A program made the translations under genes and the position numbers. A DNA stretch of 64,000 bases from Paenibacillus thiaminolyticus (GTDB lineage: Bacteria; Bacillota; Bacilli; Paenibacillales; Paenibacillaceae). Location: contig NZ_CP041405.1 of the NCBI RefSeq assembly GCF_007066085.1, positions 186,001 to 250,000 on the forward strand. Reading direction: 5' to 3'. Below the pieces are notes generated by a model. It did not search any database and was not told the DNA's origin. It saw only the letters and a program-made list of their open reading frames with translations. Below, piece by piece: positions 9,013 through 17,390 of this stretch; position 1 is the stretch's first letter, and each line of letters opens with the position of its first letter.

Positions 9013-10731
9013 ATGATTACGAAACTGAGAAATATCTCGGCGGGAAAAAAGCTGTCACTATTGGTAACCACATTAATTCTATTCGTTGCCATTTCCAACA
9101 TTATCAGTATCAGTGTCTTGAATTCGTTAACGAAAAACACGGAACAAATCATTAATGAGCGCTTAGTGCCTTCCATTATATTGGGCAGCTATTCTTCTTT
9201 AAATCAGTTTATACATACCCAAATTTTACAAGACATACTCGAGACTGATTATCAAAAAAGGATAGACATAGAAAAAAATGTGATGGATGCAATTGAAAAA
9301 AATAGAAAAAATCTTGCTGCTTATCAAGAAACGAACTTATCTCCTGACGAGGAAGTCCTCATTAACTCCATGCTCAGTATATATCCTAAATACTTGGATG
9401 CCGTTACACACGCCCTAGGACTGTCAAGAGAGAATAAGAGCAAAGAAGCTTATGATTATATCCAGACTACAGGACTCGCTATATTGAATGAAATGGATGA
9501 TCATGTTGAATCTGTAAATAACTTGAATATTAAATTAGCCGAGCAATTACGTGATGTGAGCTCGCAACAAGCAGTCACCACGAGAAGTTTGCTTCTAGGC
9601 GTAACCATCCTGCTTATGCTAATTGGAGCCGGCATGGGGATCGCATTTACCAGGATCATTGTCAAGCCGCTCAAAAAAGTCAGCGAAGTCATGAAAAAGG
9701 CCGAAGAAGGGGATTTTACCCAGAAGATTGATTATCCTTTTTCAGATGAAATCGGCCAAACTTCACATGCCATTGATCAGATGCTCAATAAGGTGAACGG
9801 GTTTACCAAACAAATTGCACAAACATCACAACAGATAGCGTCATTTACCGAGCAGCTTAACGAAAGCGTATCGCAGACGAGTGCAGCAAGTGAACATATT
9901 GCACAAAATGTACAGGAAATAGCGGAAGGTGCGGACCACCAGGTGCAGCTGGTGGATCAGGCTGTAGGGAGTTTGAATCAGATGGTAGAAGATACGGATG
10001 TGTTAATCACGACTCAAGTTGCCTCCGTTAACGAAGCCGTAACGAACGCATCCGATAAATCAACGGAGGGAAATAAAGCTATTGAGTTTGCCGTAAACCA
10101 GATGCAATCGATTCATCGAGTGATATCTCACCTCGAACTTACCATTCAAGGTTTGCATCGGCGCTCTAACGAGATTGCTCAAATCATGGACTTGATTAAA
10201 GACATTGGAGAACAAACAAATCTCCTGGCATTAAACGCTGCCATTGAGGCTGCGCGAGCAGGGGAAAGAGGACGCACCTATATGGTTGTAGCTAAGGAAG
10301 TACGCAAGCTTGCTGAACAGTCTTCTCATTCAGCGGATCAAATCGGCAACTTAATTAACGCGATACAGGATGAAGCGTCCGAGGCGGTGCAATCCATGCA
10401 AAGGACAAAAAATGAGGTGATATCCGGGGTGAACGCCGTTGGCGATGCAGGACAGCTTTTCGAGGGAATCAAGGAATCGGTAGATGAAGTAGCCATCCAT
10501 ATTGGAAAGGTGATCTCTTCCGTAAATCAAATGACAATTGACGCCGAAGCAATACAAAATACGGTTCAATCTGTTAATCATTCAGCTATACTTTCTTCTT
10601 CCCGTTCGCAAAATATTTCTGCGGCGACACAGGAGCAACTCGCTTCGATGGAAGTAATCTCTGCATCCACCGGCGAACTGACTCAAATGGCTGCTGATCT
10701 TCGCTCTCAACTTTCCCGCTTTAAAGTATAA
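9013..10731 (+). CDS. Methyl-accepting chemotaxis protein
   Basis: The 572-residue receptor has an N-terminal membrane helix (about 14-36), a four-helix-bundle type extracellular domain (about 40-190), a second helix (about 193-215), a HAMP domain (about 216-270) and a C-terminal signalling coiled coil. The hairpin tip is close to the consensus (IGEQTNLLALNAAIEAARAGE near 400-420), but the next stretch reads GRTYMVVAKEVRKLAEQS instead of GRGFAVVADEVRKLAEQS. It should signal through CheA/CheW; the ligand is unknown. RBS GAGGTGG is at 9000-9006. A terminator follows. Confidence 0.92.
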   Translation: MITKLRNISAGKKLSLLVTTLILFVAISNIISISVLNSLTKNTEQIINERLVPSIILGSYSSLNQFIHTQILQDILETDYQKRIDIEKNVMDAIEKNRKNLAAYQETNLSPDEEVLINSMLSIYPKYLDAVTHALGLSRENKSKEAYDYIQTTGLAILNEMDDHVESVNNLNIKLAEQLRDVSSQQAVTTRSLLLGVTILLMLIGAGMGIAFTRIIVKPLKKVSEVMKKAEEGDFTQKIDYPFSDEIGQTSHAIDQMLNKVNGFTKQIAQTSQQIASFTEQLNESVSQTSAASEHIAQNVQEIAEGADHQVQLVDQAVGSLNQMVEDTDVLITTQVASVNEAVTNASDKSTEGNKAIEFAVNQMQSIHRVISHLELTIQGLHRRSNEIAQIMDLIKDIGEQTNLLALNAAIEAARAGERGRTYMVVAKEVRKLAEQSSHSADQIGNLINAIQDEASEAVQSMQRTKNEVISGVNAVGDAGQLFEGIKESVDEVAIHIGKVISSVNQMTIDAEAIQNTVQSVNHSAILSSSRSQNISAATQEQLASMEVISASTGELTQMAADLRSQLSRFKV

Positions 10732-10759
10732 GAGGAAATCCGAGCTTTTTTACCTCGAT

Positions 10760-10810
10760 AAAACGGGCCGTTTCAGGTTTCATTCCTGAACGTCCCGTTT
10801 TTCTTTTTTT
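10760..10810 (+). terminator. Terminator after chemoreceptor
   Basis: AAACGGG pairs with CCCGTTT, with an inner stem built on CAGG/CCTG, followed by a T-rich tail (TTTTTCTTTTTTT). Confidence 0.75.
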
Positions 10811-10860
10811 GGCAGAGCGGGCCCGACAAGATCGAGAGCGTTCACATTAAGGCAACTATT

Positions 10861-10916
10861 TTTTCATTCATAGGTGAAAATATATGTGCTTTTTTTTACA
10901 AAGTTACAGATATACT
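10861..10916 (+). promoter_or_regulatory. Island promoter box P1 (before MPE-lectin)
   Basis: Inverted repeat TTTTCAT (10861-10867), 6-base spacer, GTGAAAA (10874-10880), then TAT. Exactly 27 bases after TGAAAATAT stands TATACT (10911-10916), a good -10. There is no normal -35, as expected of an activator-dependent promoter. The same box and spacing recur at 12899, 19326 and 28447-28502, with a symmetric form at 30191-30282. Confidence 0.75.
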
Positions 10917-10993
10917 TTGCTTGTAATCGTGATTCGCATAAGGTGAGGGTTATTTCCGTGAATAATTTTGACCGTAAAAAGGAGAGGGTACTC

Positions 10994-12796
10994 ATGAAAA
11001 AATTAAATGATGAAAAAGCAGCTAATGTTCTTCCAGACGGTAAATACAAAATACAAATCGATGGCAGCAGTGAAAGTAAAGTTTTACAACATGAAGGAAC
11101 GACAGCGGTAATTGCAGAATGGGCTGGTGAGCAATCTCAAATCTGGGACATTAGGTATCAGTCCCCTAATTGGCAAGGGATTGGCGGATATGTTATCCAA
11201 CCGGCAAATACGGATAGATATCTTGCATGGGATAGAAATAAGGGGAGTTCTGTCATTGTATCTACAATTCCTGCAGCAGATATACAGTATACACGTTTTT
11301 GGAGAGTTGAGAAAACTCAAAACAACACTTATATATTTAGGAATAACCATGCTCCGAACCCGAATCTAACGATAAGCGCAAAAACACTTCAGGTACTAAG
11401 CGGACATAATTACGAGTTTACTTTGAGTACAGACTTGAATAAACCTATTCCTAAAGGAAGCGCGTTAGTAATTACTTCAGATCCGCAATATCCTTGGACC
11501 AAAAATACAGATAATAACGTACCAGAAAGTGATAGTGAGAAAGAAAGAGAGTCTGAAAGGTTAATACGAGAGCAATATCAAAGTATTAATAGTTATAATA
11601 ATACGAAACAACAATCTTCGGTTATTATCAATGGAGATATAACCGCATTCGGGCATTCTTGGCAGCGGACCAAAATGCTTAATACACTTCTTCCTATCCT
11701 CAATAGAAAATACTACTTTGGGCTAGGCAACCACGATATTGAAAATAATCAAGGTGACTGTGCTGATGATGCATGTTTTGGCGGATCGATGTTAATGCTA
11801 AAGAGTCATATTGAGAAGCTTGGTTTGCCGACATCCCAATATGATATCAAAAAAGCCTCTACTAGTTGGAGTGAACCTTGGAAGGGCAGTTTTGCTTATG
11901 CAATTGATTTCGGTATTATCTATTCACTACAATTAAATAATTTTCCAACCATGAACGCATATGGAGGAAGCTATTCGAATTATTATCAGATCCATGAAAA
12001 CTTAGATTGGATAGAAGCAAATCTGAAATATGCTTCGAAACTAGGTAAAACAATTATTGTCAATGTCCATAAACCGAACGACTGGAAGGGGGGACCGAAC
12101 CAGAGATTTATTGACCTATTAGAAGAGTATGATGTGAAAGCTGTATTTGCTGGACATTATCACAAAAACTTAGGAACCTATTCAGCAAGCAAATTTTTTG
12201 GTAAGGTACCTGTTTTTTTATCGGGTAGTGCATCTCAATCTACTTATTTGATTGTAGAATATGATCTCGATACGATGAATGTGTACAAAGTAACAAATAA
12301 TAATTGGGAAGAAAAAAAACTAGTGAAAAGTATTAAATTGAATAATGGCAATTCCATTACTTCCAAAATTGTAAAAATTGTAAGTGCTTTAAATGACTCC
12401 AGTGTCGTTGATATGTCTTTACAAAAAAACGGGGATGTTCATTTATGGAAATATGGCGGTGCTTTAAACCAAAAATGGAAACTTATCTATGATGAAACGA
12501 AAAAGGCGTATCAATTTAAAAATATGTACGATGAGAGCCTAGTATTAGCCTGGAATGACTACATGGGTTCAAGGAATGTATTTGCTACACCTAATCAAGG
12601 GAAAGATGAGCATTATTGGCTCCTTGAGGATACAGGAGATGGCTATTATATTTTAAAGAATAAAAAGTACCCTTATTTCGTATTGGATGTAGATAAGGCT
12701 GACACTGACAATGGCACAAATATTAAAGTAAATGAGCAGCATGATTTTAGCAGCCCGTATATTAAAGCACAAAAATTCAAATTGATACAAGTTTGA
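10994..12796 (+). CDS. Metallophosphoesterase toxin-like protein with two ricin-type lectin domains
   Basis: The start is ATG 10994 behind AAAGGAGAGGG; an in-frame GTG at 10874 lies inside the promoter box and is rejected. The 600-residue product has an N-terminal beta-trefoil-like lectin domain (about 15-145), a calcineurin-type phosphoesterase core, and a C-terminal lectin domain (about 445-600). Metal-binding motifs are in order: SDPQ (Asp163), NGD (Asp215), GNHD (245-248), NVH (His359) and GHYH (387-390). There is no signal peptide. Its lectin tail is almost identical to that of the P47-like protein at 17391. The substrate is unknown. I infer a toxin or toxin partner from its context and from the lectin arms. 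Confidence 0.85.
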   Translation: MKKLNDEKAANVLPDGKYKIQIDGSSESKVLQHEGTTAVIAEWAGEQSQIWDIRYQSPNWQGIGGYVIQPANTDRYLAWDRNKGSSVIVSTIPAADIQYTRFWRVEKTQNNTYIFRNNHAPNPNLTISAKTLQVLSGHNYEFTLSTDLNKPIPKGSALVITSDPQYPWTKNTDNNVPESDSEKERESERLIREQYQSINSYNNTKQQSSVIINGDITAFGHSWQRTKMLNTLLPILNRKYYFGLGNHDIENNQGDCADDACFGGSMLMLKSHIEKLGLPTSQYDIKKASTSWSEPWKGSFAYAIDFGIIYSLQLNNFPTMNAYGGSYSNYYQIHENLDWIEANLKYASKLGKTIIVNVHKPNDWKGGPNQRFIDLLEEYDVKAVFAGHYHKNLGTYSASKFFGKVPVFLSGSASQSTYLIVEYDLDTMNVYKVTNNNWEEKKLVKSIKLNNGNSITSKIVKIVSALNDSSVVDMSLQKNGDVHLWKYGGALNQKWKLIYDETKKAYQFKNMYDESLVLAWNDYMGSRNVFATPNQGKDEHYWLLEDTGDGYYILKNKKYPYFVLDVDKADTDNGTNIKVNEQHDFSSPYIKAQKFKLIQV

Positions 12797-12871
12797 TAAC
12801 CCTTTCAAATGGTTCTTTTGCATACAGTTCTCAGGCTGTCGAGAAAATCTCGACAGCTATTTTTATATCAT
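12330..12871 (+). repeat. Lectin-domain repeat, copy 1
   Basis: About 540 bp coding for the last ~150 residues of the metallophosphoesterase plus its terminator. It is almost identical to 18669-19202. The main difference is 9 extra bases near 12360-12380. The identity runs through the stop codon and the terminator, which argues for a recent segmental copy or gene conversion. Confidence 0.9.
12834..12864 (+). terminator. Terminator after MPE-lectin
   Basis: GCTGTCGAGA and TCTCGACAGC form a perfect 10-bp stem with a 3-base loop, followed by TATTTTTA. It is duplicated at 19166. Confidence 0.9.
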
Positions 12872-12898
12872 ACCCTCCGTTTAGGTTTCTCTACACTT

Positions 12899-12954
12899 TT
12901 TTCATTGATAGATGAAAATATGTATCCTTTTTAAGGAATTTCAAAAGCTATACT
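12899..12954 (+). promoter_or_regulatory. Island promoter box P2 (before orfX1)
   Basis: Perfect inverted repeat TTTTCAT-TGATAG-ATGAAAA (12899-12918), then TAT, 27 bases, and TATACT (12949-12954). It should drive the orfX1-orfX2-orfX3-P47 operon. Confidence 0.8.
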
Positions 12955-13057
12955 TTAATCGTATCAGAAAGGAGGATTGATTTTTATAAGGAAAAAACTA
13001 GGAATAGATTTTATCTGTCAAGCCTTTTCAAAATCTTGTTCGGTATTGAAGGATGTG

Positions 13058-13483
13058 ATGAAAGTGAATATTTTTCCTTATCATTATGATGATGCACAGA
13101 CCTCATTCCATGGAACTTTTTCGATTAAGAAAATAAACAAAGAATACCATTCCAATTATGCTTACTTTCAAATTCATTTTTTAGATGGCCAATTCCTTTT
13201 GAAAGATGCGCATCAAAATAAGATGTATGAAGAAAATGTCACAGGAGCTAAGGCTGTCGTAGCTCTTAAAAAAGAGTACTTGCAAGAAATTCCGCCGACC
13301 CATCAAAAAAACCTGATTTTTAGAAATGCAAGCGGATTAGAGAAAAACAAATATGACTTGATGGTCGTAAGCACCGATTTAGAAAATAAATTAGCGAATA
13401 AGTTGGTTTTAAAAGGAATGCTGCATCAGAGAATAAAGGAGCTTTTGATAGGGAATGAAAAGTACCTGTTGACAATTACATGA
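13058..13483 (+). CDS. OrfX1-like protein
   Basis: I choose ATG 13058 (AAGGATGTG upstream), giving 141 residues, the usual OrfX1 length. A longer frame from TTG 12977 would start on top of AAAGGAGG. The protein is soluble and beta-rich (HGTFSIKKINKEYHSNYAYFQ), and it is the first gene of the operon ending in P47. In orfX-type botulinum clusters OrfX1 accompanies OrfX2, OrfX3 and P47; its exact role is not settled. The assignment rests on size, gene order and general likeness. A decayed second copy lies at 19.4 kb. Confidence 0.75.
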   Translation: MKVNIFPYHYDDAQTSFHGTFSIKKINKEYHSNYAYFQIHFLDGQFLLKDAHQNKMYEENVTGAKAVVALKKEYLQEIPPTHQKNLIFRNASGLEKNKYDLMVVSTDLENKLANKLVLKGMLHQRIKELLIGNEKYLLTIT

Positions 13484-13505
13484 GGAAAATAGAGGAGGAA
13501 TCAAT

Positions 13506-15779
13506 ATGAGTGCCGGTAAACTGGATACCCTTACAATCTATGATTGGAATCAAACGGTTAATGATGTGAAAAATCAAGGAAGCATCCTTGCAAGGAACTT
13601 TCCAAGCTTCTTCTCTCAAGAAATGAATGAGCAGACGATGAAGGCAAAAGTAACAGGAATATGGCTGAAATGGGAACTCACGAATGAAGGCACGGGACAA
13701 TATCCTATTTATCAATGTTATATAGAAGATGGAACCTTTGAAGTGGATGTAGAAAATAAAAAGACGAAGTATGACTTAAAAAACAGCTGGATTAAAATTT
13801 GTGCGAAAATCGAAATCGATAAGAGCAGTTCCACTGACATGTATAAGTTCTCAGAAAAAGAAGATGACTTATACTCTATCAACCATTCTTTCCATTTTGA
13901 TAAAGGGAACAGAATTGCTTCTAATCTGTTAGAGCATTTGCTCGTATCGTGGTTTAAAGAACATAGAAATCTATTAAATAATCATGTTAACAATTACAGG
14001 ATTCATGTTCGCACGTCAAATGACTTGACCCTGGCTGGATGGGATACCGGTTATGTAACGTCGTTCTCAAATGTAAATAAAACCATTCTGGAGAAAGAAC
14101 TGTATCCTAAGGATTTTGATAACGAAATGATGGATAACTCATTGGGAATCCCGCTGTTTTTTAGTATGAAAGGAACATTTGATTCTTGGGAAATCACCAC
14201 AGGAGCAGACGGCCAAAATGTAAACTTTATTTTAAAACTTGGCGAGAATAGTGCGTTTACTAATGAAAGTTCAAATCTTACCTACGACTTTTCTTCTGAT
14301 GCGTTCTTGAAAGTTCAAGTGAGATTAGAATATTTCAATTCAACAGAAAAAACGATTGAAGATCCTACCGGTTTGAATGATGGGAACCAAGTCGAATTGA
14401 GAGTGAAAACAGACCGGGACCAAAATCAGAATCCCCCAGTGGTTCTTGTGGATTCGTACTATTCCGAAGACCTTACAAGTCCGTTGTTGAACAGTATCGC
14501 AACGAGTATGTTCAAGGAATGGTTAAATGAAAACATCGATAAATTCGAAAATATTTTTTCCTACTTTCTTTTACAAGAAACTGCAAAAAATGAAGATTTC
14601 CAATGGTTGAAGCCGACGACCGCTTATTACGGAGTCGCAAGCGTCGAGGATGAAAATAAGAAGCCGGATTTGGACAAGAGTGTCTTTTCCGTTATGTCGA
14701 TGGTCGAGAATCATGTGAATAAATTTCCACAGCACACCGTAGATGCCCGATTATTACACGCAGTGAACAATGAGTCAGCCTTTGGAATTGATATGCCATT
14801 ATTTGTGGAGAAATGGGTAGAAAATGCGTTAGTTGCGATGCAGATTGGTACACCAGAACAATTTGAAAAAACAGATAATGGATTGGTTATCTCGAATAAA
14901 GAGAGAATTAAGTTTGCCACAATAGAAAATGATTCGGGGAATGACGTGCCTGGTTATGTTGATGAAGGTAAATTCAGACTGGGCATAATCAATAATCAGC
15001 TTGTGCTAGAGATGGAAGATCTGTATTGGGAACAGGCAAGAGGAATTATGGGCCATGTTAATTATAAGCAAAGCTTTGACATTACCTTAAAAAGCGGTGT
15101 TGATGAATTAGGTAAAGAATATAGCAACGTCTTGATTCCAATTGAAAATACGGATCCTACGATGTTAATGACCTTTACGATTGAAGATTGGAAGAAGAAT
15201 GAGAATTTGATTATTGAAATCGTTACAGGGGTCGCTATCGGAATTTTGGTAGGTTTCATTCCTGTCGGTAAGATATTCACAAAATTAAAAGATGTTGTAA
15301 GAAAAGCTTTTCGGCAATCCGGTAACCGTATGTCAGCCGAACTAGGATCAAGTGTCGCGATCGCCATGAGAGAAATAGCTCAGGAATCCGGAGAAACAGG
15401 GGCAGCATTCTTCAGAAGAATGAGTCAGGAAGCAGCTGATGAAGTTACCTTGTTCACTAGACCGGGAATCACTACTCAGCAAATCATAAATGAAGTAGCA
15501 AATAAGCCGGAGAGCTTTTTCTCAAAGATATGGAAAAATAAATATAAGGTTATAGGAGGAGTAGTTGGGGGAGCAGTAGGCGGAATGGTACCAACGGCCA
15601 TTATTGGAGCCATCCAAAATGCACAGCAAGAACATTATTCATTACTCCCAACAATCCATGAATTTGTCGCAAATTGCGTAGGAACAGTAAACTGGCCCGA
15701 TAACAGTGAATTTCAAATTGAAACCGCTCAGCTTCAAGGCATTTATTTAATGGGTGGAAAACTAAATAAGGAAAAGTAA
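13506..15779 (+). CDS. OrfX2-like TULIP-family protein
   Basis: The 757-residue protein begins at ATG 13506 behind GAGGAGG. It opens with LDTLTIYDWNQTVNDVKNQG, the YDWN-type start seen in OrfX2/OrfX3/P47 proteins, which share a lipid-binding tubular (TULIP) fold. The repeated FDSWEITTGADGQ and LKPTTAYYGVAS-type stretches fit two TULIP modules. Near the C terminus are two Gly-rich hydrophobic segments (about 568-585 and 690-712), possible membrane-interacting helices. There is no signal peptide. It lies 22 bases after orfX1 in one operon. In orfX-type clusters these proteins are thought to assist the neurotoxin. Confidence 0.85.
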   Translation: MSAGKLDTLTIYDWNQTVNDVKNQGSILARNFPSFFSQEMNEQTMKAKVTGIWLKWELTNEGTGQYPIYQCYIEDGTFEVDVENKKTKYDLKNSWIKICAKIEIDKSSSTDMYKFSEKEDDLYSINHSFHFDKGNRIASNLLEHLLVSWFKEHRNLLNNHVNNYRIHVRTSNDLTLAGWDTGYVTSFSNVNKTILEKELYPKDFDNEMMDNSLGIPLFFSMKGTFDSWEITTGADGQNVNFILKLGENSAFTNESSNLTYDFSSDAFLKVQVRLEYFNSTEKTIEDPTGLNDGNQVELRVKTDRDQNQNPPVVLVDSYYSEDLTSPLLNSIATSMFKEWLNENIDKFENIFSYFLLQETAKNEDFQWLKPTTAYYGVASVEDENKKPDLDKSVFSVMSMVENHVNKFPQHTVDARLLHAVNNESAFGIDMPLFVEKWVENALVAMQIGTPEQFEKTDNGLVISNKERIKFATIENDSGNDVPGYVDEGKFRLGIINNQLVLEMEDLYWEQARGIMGHVNYKQSFDITLKSGVDELGKEYSNVLIPIENTDPTMLMTFTIEDWKKNENLIIEIVTGVAIGILVGFIPVGKIFTKLKDVVRKAFRQSGNRMSAELGSSVAIAMREIAQESGETGAAFFRRMSQEAADEVTLFTRPGITTQQIINEVANKPESFFSKIWKNKYKVIGGVVGGAVGGMVPTAIIGAIQNAQQEHYSLLPTIHEFVANCVGTVNWPDNSEFQIETAQLQGIYLMGGKLNKEK

Positions 15780-15885
15780 AAATTTGAGCAAAAGCAAGCC
15801 TTTTAGATTAAGAAATTACATTTAAATGCGGGGAGCGCCGGACAAGACGTTCCCCACTTTCAAAATTTGAAGTAATGAGGTGATG

Positions 15886-17367
15886 ATGCACGTGACGATT
15901 ACCCATTCAACTAGCACTTTTAATTGGGATACCGTATTTGCCATTCCTATTGCAGAGGTTAACCGCATTATAAGGGAGCAAAAAAGCAGTCCGCAACATT
16001 TTGAGCTGAATGACTCCAATCATAATTTCAAAGGGGATTTTGGAGAATGGCAAATTATTACCGGCGGTGACGGAAATAGCATTCGAATGAATATACCTGT
16101 TCGGAATTTTCAGACATTTCTGAGTGAGGATCTGTTTATAGGTGAATTTGGATTTCAATCCGCGGATTTGAATGTCCAGGTTAAGCTCAATTACCTGCCA
16201 CATGAAAATATATCGAATAAGACAACGAATGAACAATTATATGACTTGAAAATTAAATCAATAAGCTCTGATCCGCTTTATGATCCTGTAGTGATAGCCA
16301 TTTCGCTCAAAAATGTTGAAGGCCTATTTTTCCCATGGAGCTTGAGAAGCAGTTTGTTTATTGATCTCCAGACGATCTTGAAGGAATTATTTATGCAGCA
16401 AATCATTAAATGGTTGACATTGAACTTGGAAGCATTCAACCACACCTTTAGTGTCGTTAACTTAAATCTGTATATTAGCGATGAGGAACCATGGACTTGG
16501 TGCAAGCCTTCTTATGTCGATTATGCATACACAGATATTGAAGAAGACCTGGACAAAAGCTTGTTAGGAGTATTGTGTATGACAGGAGGAAGGAAAGGGG
16601 GAATACAGCAGCAGCAAAAGTTGGACGCCTATGTCATTCCGGAATCGTCGAATGCCGGGTTTCTAATCGCAGAAGAACGATTTTTATTAGATGTATTATT
16701 ACCAACTTTACCAATGAAGTTCGAATATTCAACGATCAATGACTATGAGGTAATCAATGCAAGCGGGGAAGCAGGTCAATATCAATATATATTGAGACTG
16801 AAAAAAGACAGAAAAATTAAGTTGGATAGGGTAGAAGTGAATGGCTCAAGATACGATCCGTACATGACCGAGATGAGCCTAAGCTTAGTAAACGACACAT
16901 TAAAGCTGGAAGCAGCCACAGAAACTTCTATAGGAGCAGGTGGCGTGGTAGGTTGTAGAACGATCAACTGGTATAAGTTAAAACTGGCGGAAAACGGAAA
17001 TGGCGAACAAACGATAGCATATGAAGAAGCTCTACAGCCTACGGTAACACATTATGTCATCAAAGAAGGCTCAAATTGGGTATGGGAAGTTATAGCAGTC
17101 ATTATAGGACTTTTAGCTCAGGCTGTCTTAGCCATATTTACAGCAGGGGCATCCTTATTGATAGGCTCCATTGTCATCTTAATATTGACGGGTGTTTTGG
17201 CTAAAACCCCTGATATTATTCAAAATTGGAATATTCATACGTCCCCGAGCATCGAACCTTTTTTAGAAAATACGACTTCCGAAATTATTTGGAATGCCAG
17301 TGACACTTTTAAATTAGATTATGCCGGGTTAGCAGGACCGCTCCAATTAGGCGGGAAGTTTGCATGA
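15886..17367 (+). CDS. OrfX3-like TULIP-family protein
   Basis: The start is placed at ATG 15886 after GAGGTG, giving 493 residues, close to the family length. It has the paired signatures STSTFNWDTVFAIPI at the start and FGEWQIITGGDGNSI near 45-60, matching FDSWEITTGADGQ in the OrfX2-like and FDNWEIVPGGSS in the P47-like proteins. A hydrophobic stretch near 405-440 is Ala/Ile/Leu-rich. No signal peptide is present. It sits 106 bases after orfX2 and 23 before P47, with no terminator in between. Confidence 0.85.
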   Translation: MHVTITHSTSTFNWDTVFAIPIAEVNRIIREQKSSPQHFELNDSNHNFKGDFGEWQIITGGDGNSIRMNIPVRNFQTFLSEDLFIGEFGFQSADLNVQVKLNYLPHENISNKTTNEQLYDLKIKSISSDPLYDPVVIAISLKNVEGLFFPWSLRSSLFIDLQTILKELFMQQIIKWLTLNLEAFNHTFSVVNLNLYISDEEPWTWCKPSYVDYAYTDIEEDLDKSLLGVLCMTGGRKGGIQQQQKLDAYVIPESSNAGFLIAEERFLLDVLLPTLPMKFEYSTINDYEVINASGEAGQYQYILRLKKDRKIKLDRVEVNGSRYDPYMTEMSLSLVNDTLKLEAATETSIGAGGVVGCRTINWYKLKLAENGNGEQTIAYEEALQPTVTHYVIKEGSNWVWEVIAVIIGLLAQAVLAIFTAGASLLIGSIVILILTGVLAKTPDIIQNWNIHTSPSIEPFLENTTSEIIWNASDTFKLDYAGLAGPLQLGGKFA

Positions 17368-17390
17368 AAGAGTAGAAGGAAGGTGTTCAT

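Noticed and set aside
10874-10993. N-terminal extension of the metallophosphoesterase from GTG 10874
   Set aside because: The GTG lies inside the promoter palindrome and upstream of the -10; ATG 10994 has a strong ribosome site.
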